DNA from: Natronoglycomyces albus | Lineage (GTDB): Bacteria; Actinomycetota; Actinomycetes; Mycobacteriales; Micromonosporaceae | Assembly (NCBI RefSeq): GCF_016925535.1 | Contig: NZ_CP070496.1 | Coordinates: forward strand, 2,790,001 to 2,854,000 | DNA length: 64,000 bases | Reading direction: 5' to 3' | In this document: in pieces, positions 58,093 through 64,000 of the stretch | Position numbering within the stretch: position 1 is the first letter of the stretch | Layout of the letters: the number at the start of each line of letters is the position of its first letter | Translations under genes and position numbers: made by a program | The notes under the pieces: generated by a model | The model's input: only the letters and a program-made list of their open reading frames with translations | Databases searched by the model: none | What the model was told of the DNA's origin: nothing

Positions 58093-58606
58093 GGTTTCCT
58101 TACTCTCAAAATCCCTGGTATTACAGGCTGCTCTCCGCAACCTGCGGTCGGGCGTGTCGCGAGCTTTACACAGCATTCTGCCAAGCCAAAAGGCATGTGG
58201 CACTGGAGAGAACGACTGACCCCCCTCTGGAGGTACCAGTCATCATCCAGGCAGAAGTTTCCTCCTGCGGAGATGATTATGTAGCTCGCCCTAAACCCGC
58301 CTGTAACGGTCCCGATCAGCAAGAATGGCAAAACGCCTATGTCTTCTAGACACTGCCTACTGGGGCCCGCGAGCCGGGCGTGAGCATCAGACCCCAGACG
58401 GGTCCCGATGCGAACGCAACCTGTTCATTATGCCCGACCAGCCAGCAGAGCTATAACCGGGGGTCGGGAGACTATGAAGCAGATTACGCGGATGCGTTGT
58501 ATCGTCGTCAGTTTCTCGCCGCTTCAAACCGAATACCTGAGGCGATCGGAGAAGCGGACAGGAAAATCCGGGTGGTGGGGACGAACCCCACCACCCGGGA
58601 AACTAA
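58093..58606 (-). promoter_or_regulatory. S10 operon promoter/leader with hairpin
   Basis: About 514 bases between tuf and rpsJ. It holds the tuf terminator at its right end and a leader hairpin at 58214-58241 (GACTG/CAGTC outer stem and an inner 6-bp stem ACCTCC/GGGGGT). The S10 promoter must lie between. Any role in autoregulation is untested. No coding frame is credible. Confidence 0.5.
58568..58598 (-). terminator. terminator of tuf
   Basis: 13-bp perfect stem (58568-58580 with 58586-58598), 5-base loop, followed on the minus strand by ATTTTCC, eight bases after the tuf stop. Confidence 0.9.
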
Positions 58607-59800
58607 CTACTTGATGACCTTGGTCACTCGTCCTGAACCAACGGTGCGGCCACCCTCGCGGATCGCGAAGAGCAGTCCGTCGTCCATGGCGATCGGCTGA
58701 ATGAGCTCGACCTTCATGTCCGTGTTGTCACCGGGCATGACCATCTCGGTTCCCTCGGGGAGGGTCACGACACCGGTCACGTCGGTGGTACGGAAGTAGA
58801 ACTGCGGGCGGTAGTTGTTGAAGAACGGCGTGTGGCGGCCACCCTCATCCTTCGACAGGATGTACACCTGAGCTTCGAACTCGGTGTGGGGAGTGGTCGT
58901 GCCGGGCTTGGTGACAACCATGCCGCGCTCGACTTCTTCACGCTTGGTACCACGCAGCAGCAGACCGACGTTTTCACCCGCGCGGGCGTCATCGAGGGTC
59001 TTGCGGAACATTTCGATCGCGGTGACCTTGGTGTTGATGGCCGTTTCCTTGATGCCGACGATCTCGACCTCTTCGTTCGGAAGCAGCACACCGCGCTCGA
59101 CGCGACCGGTGATGACGGTTCCACGACCGGTGATCGTGAAGACGTCCTCGACCGGCATGAGGAACGGCTTGTCCATCTCGCGCTCGGGCTCCGGAATGGA
59201 GTCGTCGACGGCCTGCATGAGCTCGGCTACGGCCTCGCCCCACTTCTCGTCGCCTTCGAGGGCCTTCAGGGCCGAAACCTTGACGACCGGGAGGTCGTCG
59301 CCGGGGAACTCGGCGTCCGTCAGCAGCTCACGGACCTCCATCTCGACGAGCTCGAGGATTTCCTCGTCGTCGACCATGTCGGACTTGTTCAGAGCCACAA
59401 CGATGTAGGGAACGCCAACCTGGCGGGCCAGCAGCACGTGCTCGCGGGTCTGCGGCATCGGGCCGTCGGTGGCCGAAACAACCAGAATCGCGCCGTCCAT
59501 CTGCGCGGCACCGGTGATCATGTTCTTGATGTAGTCAGCGTGACCAGGGCAGTCTACGTGCGCGTAGTGCCGGGTCTCGGTCTGGTACTCGACGTGCGAA
59601 ATCGCAATCGTGATACCGCGCTGCTTCTCTTCAGGCGCGTTGTCGATCTCGTCAAACGGCGTGTACGGGTTCAGGTCCGGGTGCTTGTCGTGCAGGACCT
59701 TCGTGATCGCAGCGGTCAGCGTGGTCTTCCCGTGGTCAACGTGACCGAGGGTACCAATGTTGACGTGCGGCTTAGTCCGCTCGAACTTTTCCTTCGCCAC
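58607..59800 (-). CDS. tuf: elongation factor Tu
   Basis: 397 residues. GTPase domain with [10 protein letters not shown]-loop (near 19-26), DCPGHADY (near 81-88) and NKSDMVDD (near 136). Domains 2 and 3 complete. Delivers aminoacyl-tRNA to the ribosome. It has its own terminator and a 256-base upstream gap after fusA. Confidence 0.99.
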   Translation of the reverse strand: MAKEKFERTKPHVNIGTLGHVDHGKTTLTAAITKVLHDKHPDLNPYTPFDEIDNAPEEKQRGITIAISHVEYQTETRHYAHVDCPGHADYIKNMITGAAQMDGAILVVSATDGPMPQTREHVLLARQVGVPYIVVALNKSDMVDDEEILELVEMEVRELLTDAEFPGDDLPVVKVSALKALEGDEKWGEAVAELMQAVDDSIPEPEREMDKPFLMPVEDVFTITGRGTVITGRVERGVLLPNEEVEIVGIKETAINTKVTAIEMFRKTLDDARAGENVGLLLRGTKREEVERGMVVTKPGTTTPHTEFEAQVYILSKDEGGRHTPFFNNYRPQFYFRTTDVTGVVTLPEGTEMVMPGDNTDMKVELIQPIAMDDGLLFAIREGGRTVGSGRVTKVIK

Positions 59801-60056
59801 TTCGTCCTCCTGATGGGCTTAATCTTGTATGCGTTGACAATCCATGCCGCAGTCCGAACTTGTCGGAGATTGAGGCACACAGCTCCCCCATTGGGGCGCA
59901 GCGGCGCTGCACAATTGCAGGGAACTTTGGATTAGCTGGATTACCTGGAGACTCGCTCTCCACACATTGGCTGGGCTGTCGAGAAGTCGTCTACTTTCGT
60001 AGACGCCCTTCCGTCGCCTTGGCACAGCGTGGTGAGTAGAGCCCCATAACTACCGG
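59801..60056 (-). other. fusA-tuf intergenic
   Basis: About 256 bases before tuf. It probably holds a tuf promoter or processing site. I see no gene and no strong hairpin. Confidence 0.5.
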
Positions 60057-62189
60057 CTATTCGCCGGTGGCCTTGGCAATCACTTCCTTCGCCACGTTCG
60101 CCGGCACTTCGGCGTACGTGTCGAATTGCATGCTGTAGTTTGCACGGCCTTGCGTCTTGGACCGCAGGTCCCCGACGTAACCGAACATCTCCGACAGCGG
60201 CACTTGAGCCTTGACCGTACGGTCGTTGCCTCGCTCGCCCATTTCTTGGACGATGCCGCGACGAGAGTTGATGTCACCGATGACATCACCCATGGTTTCT
60301 TCCGGGGTGATGACTTCGACTGCCATCATCGGTTCGAGCAGTACTGGTTTGGCGCGACGAGCGGCCTCTTTCAGCACCATCGTACCGGCGATTTTAAAGG
60401 CCATCTCCGAAGAGTCGACCTCGTGGTACTGGCCGTCGACCAGTTCCAACTTGACACCCACCAGCGGGTATCCGGCCAAGACACCGAATTCCATCGCGTC
60501 TTTGGCACCGTGTTCCACCGAGGGAATGTATTCCTTCGGAATACGTCCACCGGTGATCTTGTTCTCGAACTCGAAGATCTCTTCGGAGTCTTCCAAAGAG
60601 AGCGGTTCGACGTTGACGAGTACCCGCGCGAACTGACCGGAACCACCGGTCTGCTTCTTGTGCAGGTATTCGACCTTTTCCACGCGCTTCGAAATGGTCT
60701 CACGGTAGGCCACCTGGGGCTTACCGATGTTGGCTTCCACGTTGAACTCACGGCGCATGCGGTCCACGAGGATGTCCAGGTGCAGCTCACCCATACCCGA
60801 GATCACGGTCTGGCCGGTCTCGTCATCGGTGACCACGCGGAAGGTCGGGTCTTCTTCGGCCAGACGCTGAATAGCGGTGGCCAACTTGTCCTGGTCGGCC
60901 TTCGACTTGGGCTCGATGGCCACGTCGATAACCGGCTCCGGGAAGATCATGGATTCCAGCACGACCTGTGCCTGCGGGTCAGTCAGCGTGTCACCAGTGG
61001 TGGTCTGCTTCAAACCCTGGATGGCGATGATGTCGCCAGCCGCGGCGGTCGAACGCTCTTCGCGCTTGTTGGCGTGCATCTGGTAGATCTTGCCGATGCG
61101 CTCTTTGCGTTCCTTGGTCGAGTTGATGACCTGGTTACCGGTCTCAATCTTGCCCGAGTAAACCCGAGCGAAGGTGAGACGACCAAGGTGCTTGTCCGTC
61201 TGGATTTTGAACGCCAGGCAGGAGAACGGCTCGTCGACATCGGCGTGACGCTCAGCTGGCGTCTCTCCGTCGGTGAGGGTTCCCTGAATGGCGGGGACGT
61301 CCAGCGGGCTGGGCAGGTAGTCGACCACGGCGTCGAGCAGCGGCTGCACGCCCTTGTTCTTAAAGGCGGTGCCACACAGAACCGGGTTGATCGCCAGCTC
61401 GTTGGTGCCCTTACGGATGGCGGCCTTGATCTCCTCAGTGGAGATCTCTTCGCCTTCCAGGTACTTCATCGCGAATTCGTCGTCGACGTCAGCCAGGGTC
61501 TCCAGCAACATCTCACGGTATTCGGCGGCCTGGTCGGCTAGGTCGGCCGGGATCTCTTCGGTCTCATAGTTCTCGCCGAGACCGGTTTCCCCGCGCCACA
61601 CCTTGGCGTTCATCTCCACCAAGTCGATGACTCCGATGAAGTCGGCCTCGTTACCAATCGGCAGCTGCAACACAGCCGTGTTGGAGTTCAGGCGGTCCTT
61701 CATCATTTCGACACAGCGGAAGAAGTTGGCGCCGGTCCGGTCGAGCTTGTTGACAAAGCACATCCGGGGAACGCCATACTTGTCGGCCTGACGCCACACG
61801 GTCTCAGTCTGCGGCTCGACGCCAGCGACACCGTCGTACACGGCGACAGCACCGTCCAGGACACGCAGCGAACGTTCCACCTCTACGGTGAAGTCAACGT
61901 GACCGGGGGTGTCGATGATCTGGATGGTGTGGTTATCCCACTCACACTTGGTGGCGGCGGAGGTGATGGTGATACCACGCTCCTGCTCCTGCTCCATCCA
62001 GTCCATGGTGGCCGCGCCATCATGCACTTCACCGATCTTGTGAGAGATACCGGTGTAGAACAGGATGCGCTCAGTGGTGGTCGTCTTACCAGCATCAATG
62101 TGGGCCATGATGCCAATGTTGCGAACATTGGCCAGTTTGGCGTTTGCCTTTGACACGGTTGCCTTCTTCTGGTCGGTAAGGGTCGCCAC
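60057..62189 (-). CDS. fusA: elongation factor G
   Basis: 710 residues from the GTG at 62189, sharing one base with the rpsG stop (TAGTG); the frame extends two codons further to 62195. GTPase domain with [15 protein letters not shown] (near 22-36) and [14 protein letters not shown]; domains II to V complete, ending in the normal C-terminus. It drives translocation. It follows rpsG in the str operon. Confidence 0.98.
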   Translation of the reverse strand: MATLTDQKKATVSKANAKLANVRNIGIMAHIDAGKTTTTERILFYTGISHKIGEVHDGAATMDWMEQEQERGITITSAATKCEWDNHTIQIIDTPGHVDFTVEVERSLRVLDGAVAVYDGVAGVEPQTETVWRQADKYGVPRMCFVNKLDRTGANFFRCVEMMKDRLNSNTAVLQLPIGNEADFIGVIDLVEMNAKVWRGETGLGENYETEEIPADLADQAAEYREMLLETLADVDDEFAMKYLEGEEISTEEIKAAIRKGTNELAINPVLCGTAFKNKGVQPLLDAVVDYLPSPLDVPAIQGTLTDGETPAERHADVDEPFSCLAFKIQTDKHLGRLTFARVYSGKIETGNQVINSTKERKERIGKIYQMHANKREERSTAAAGDIIAIQGLKQTTTGDTLTDPQAQVVLESMIFPEPVIDVAIEPKSKADQDKLATAIQRLAEEDPTFRVVTDDETGQTVISGMGELHLDILVDRMRREFNVEANIGKPQVAYRETISKRVEKVEYLHKKQTGGSGQFARVLVNVEPLSLEDSEEIFEFENKITGGRIPKEYIPSVEHGAKDAMEFGVLAGYPLVGVKLELVDGQYHEVDSSEMAFKIAGTMVLKEAARRAKPVLLEPMMAVEVITPEETMGDVIGDINSRRGIVQEMGERGNDRTVKAQVPLSEMFGYVGDLRSKTQGRANYSMQFDTYAEVPANVAKEVIAKATGE

Positions 62190-62659
62190 TACCAACGGTA
62201 GTGAGCGAACGCCTTGTTGGAGTCGGCCATCTTGTGGGTGTCTTCGCGGCGCTTGACAGCGGCCCCGAGACCATTGGATGCATCGAGGATTTCGTTCTGG
62301 AGACGCTCGACCATGGTCTTCTCACGACGATCGCGCGAGTATCCGACCAGCCAGCGCAGGCCCAAGGTGGTGGCGCGCTGCGGCCGGACATCGACCGGAA
62401 CCTGGTAGGTAGCGCCACCGACGCGGCGGCTACGAACCTCGAGGGTCGGTTTGACGTTGTCCAGGGCGCGCTTCAAGGTGATCACCGGATCGGTGTCCGT
62501 CTTCGCCCGGCAGCCTTCCAGGGCGTCGTAGACGATGCGCTCGGCCAGACGGCGTTTGCCGCGGAGCAGCACCTTGTTGATCAGTTGGGTGACCAGCACC
62601 GAGTTGTGCACCGGGTCGGCGGTTAGAGGCCGACGCGGAGCAGGGCCTTTACGCGGCAT
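62189..62659 (-). CDS. rpsG: 30S ribosomal protein S7
   Basis: 156 residues, uS7 ([40 protein letters not shown]). Binds 16S rRNA and starts 30S head assembly. Four bases after rpsL, overlaps fusA by one base. Confidence 0.98.
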   Translation of the reverse strand: MPRKGPAPRRPLTADPVHNSVLVTQLINKVLLRGKRRLAERIVYDALEGCRAKTDTDPVITLKRALDNVKPTLEVRSRRVGGATYQVPVDVRPQRATTLGLRWLVGYSRDRREKTMVERLQNEILDASNGLGAAVKRREDTHKMADSNKAFAHYRW

Positions 62660-62662
62660 ATC

Positions 62663-63034
62663 TTATTTCTCCTTCTTCGCGCCGTAGCGGCTGCGCGCCT
62701 GTTTGCGGTCGCGGACGCCCTGGGTGTCGAGGGTTCCACGGATGATCTTGTAGCGGACACCAGGCAGGTCGCGAACACGGCCACCGCGCACCAGCACGAT
62801 GGAGTGTTCCTGCAGGTTGTGTCCTACGCCAGGAATGTAGGCAGTGACTTCGACACCGCTCATAAGCCGAACACGGGCGACTTTGCGCATCGCGGAGTTC
62901 GGCTTCTTGGGCGTGGTGGTGTACACGCGGGTGCACACACCGCGCCGCTGCGGGCTGCCCTTCAGCGCCGGCGTTTTATTTTTGCTGATCTTGGCCTTGC
63001 GGCCCTTACGGACCAGCTGCTGAATTGTTGGCAC
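62663..63034 (-). CDS. rpsL: 30S ribosomal protein S12
   Basis: 123 residues from the GTG at 63034 (the frame to 63061 is a leader). uS12 with the streptomycin-resistance region [20 protein letters not shown] (TPKKPNSA follows) carrying the wild-type Lys near position 43. First gene of the str operon. A hairpin lies just upstream. Confidence 0.98.
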   Translation of the reverse strand: MPTIQQLVRKGRKAKISKNKTPALKGSPQRRGVCTRVYTTTPKKPNSAMRKVARVRLMSGVEVTAYIPGVGHNLQEHSIVLVRGGRVRDLPGVRYKIIRGTLDTQGVRDRKQARSRYGAKKEK

Positions 63035-63722
63035 CGGGTCTCTCACTCCCTTCGGCCCCACAGGGGGCCGAAACTGCTCTTGCGTGACTGTGGAACTTCT
63101 TCAGGGCTCACTCAGGCGCATTCGACTGAATGTTGTGACCCCTCGCAGCTCCATGGCTGTTTTGTCACCTCTGTGTGAGGTGAGGTCAGGTGGCGTCGTG
63201 TGGCAAAGTTCTCCGCTCCCCGCACTCGGGCGTGTCGAACCAATCTGAGCCCCAGCGGGCGCGTTGGATCTCTTGGCGCAACCAGCTCGTAAGGTCGAAG
63301 CCTTGGCCGGTCTTGCGAGGCGCATTGCGTGCCGGTGACGCCTGGCGAAGTGGGCCCCGAGTTGTCCGCGAGGACGGTCGGGGGCTCGCTGCCATACGGG
63401 CACGCACACCTGACCCAGACATAGTCTGGGCGCAAGGGAGAAGCCTACCTACACTACCGAACGGCATGAACGCCGACCCACCAGCCACGACCTGCCGTGT
63501 TAGGCATCACCGGTCGGGGCTCGACATCTTTGTTCTCTTTGGTTCTACGAGTGCGGTAGACACACCATTCGTAAGGATACCGTCTGCGCCAATACCACAG
63601 ACAAGCAGGGGTCGGAGGCAAAATCTCACGCCACAGCCACACCATCGCCGCAGCTATGTGCGCGCTGAGACCCGCCCGCCTTTGGCGCCGGGAACACCGC
63701 GACAGGCCAGGGCTGATGGCCG
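63035..63722 (-). promoter_or_regulatory. str operon promoter/leader
   Basis: About 690 bases between a membrane-protein gene and rpsL. A perfect 9-bp hairpin (63051-63059 with 63064-63072, loop of 4) lies just before the rpsL ribosome site. I found no other gene or RNA. The promoter is not identified. Confidence 0.55.
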
Positions 63723-64000
63723 CTACACGGTATTGCCATCGAATTGCGGCTGCCCAGCGCCACTAGCCAGGGAAATCACCCATATGAGCAGTCCGATGAC
63801 CAGCACGGTCGCGGCCAGCCCCAGGGCAGTCCAGGCAAGAGCACGGATGCGGCGCAGCTTGGCCGCCCCCAACAGCCAGCCATCGGAGTCGCGGATATCA
63901 CGCTCTGCCTGCCGGGCCAAAACCAGTGCAAACGAGGCGGGAATCGCTCCCCCGACGAAAGGAGCCAGGCACAGCCCAACCCCAGCGAGGACAAACGCCG
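63723..64000 (-). CDS. partial membrane protein, unknown
   Basis: C-terminal part of a gene that continues past the window. The open frame runs to base 64000 and the visible 91 residues carry two hydrophobic helices (about AFVLAGVGLCLAPFVGGAIP and ALGLAATVLVIGLLIWVISL) with a basic middle (RRIRALAW). Looks like an actinobacterial multi-helix membrane protein of DUF4190-like style, but the family is not certain. It ends 688 bases before rpsL on the same strand. Confidence 0.7.
   Translation of the reverse strand, partial: AFVLAGVGLCLAPFVGGAIPASFALVLARQAERDIRDSDGWLLGAAKLRRIRALAWTALGLAATVLVIGLLIWVISLASGAGQPQFDGNTV

Noticed and set aside
58832-59935. Long plus-strand open frame opposite tuf (367 codons)
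   Set aside because: It is an antisense shadow of tuf created by GC-rich codon bias; no start region, motif or family.
60126-61541. 471-codon plus-strand open frame opposite fusA
   Set aside because: Shadow of fusA; the peptide has no known-domain character and fusA is intact beneath it.

Overview
This window is a piece of an actinobacterial (Actinomycetota) chromosome. The 16S rRNA gene, the S10/spc gene order, an HrdB/SigB-type sigma factor, siroheme synthase, DUF1707, AzlCD with a cupin regulator, and GC-rich codon use all point that way. A lineage near Glycomycetales/Micromonosporales is my guess from general gene content, not something the sequence proves.

Layout. Bases 1-2235 hold the 16S rRNA gene (minus strand) with part of its downstream spacer and a long G/T-rich leader containing a boxA-like antitermination element. 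obgE and a tRNA-Lys follow. From 4.1 to 8.4 kb are small transporter and regulator genes: rarD with a TSUP permease, a TetR regulator, a DUF4190-like membrane protein and a 70-residue DivIVA-motif protein. From 8.6 to 15.7 kb is a minus-strand operon: a membrane-anchored fibronectin type III protein, a MoxR ATPase, a DUF58 protein and a transglutaminase-fold membrane protein whose catalytic Cys and His appear to be replaced. From 16.3 to 24.4 kb come azlCD with a divergent XRE-cupin regulator, a DHA2 drug exporter, an unknown two-gene unit with a holin-like membrane protein, a fatty-acid desaturase and a two-component system. From 24.5 to 36.4 kb are siroheme synthase, a bifunctional penicillin-binding protein, SURF1, an M20 peptidase, an RND/MMPL-like transporter, tRNA-Arg, an M48 protease and mscL.

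From 36.7 to 45 kb lie a c-di-AMP (ydaO/yuaA) riboswitch ahead of a secreted NlpC/P60 hydrolase, a TetR regulator, a primary-like sigma factor, oligoribonuclease, tRNA-His, and an aminotransferase/MerR pair sharing one control region. The last 20 kb are the translation core on the minus strand: rpsL-rpsG-fusA, tuf, rpsJ to rplR, rpsE-rpmD-rplO, then secY-adk-map.

The most unusual structural feature is a 1.3-kb interruption between rplR and rpsE, normally adjacent. A strong hairpin ends the rplR transcript, and the insert holds decayed genes (a LuxR-type helix-turn-helix ORF and a frameshifted membrane protein). Other points worth checking are several promoters placed so that the start codon is at or near +1 (leaderless mRNAs), a MerR-type 20-bp-spacer promoter whose operator overlaps the merR start codon, and hairpins in ribosomal-protein leaders. 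I saw no CRISPR array, complete insertion sequence, prophage or obvious defence system.
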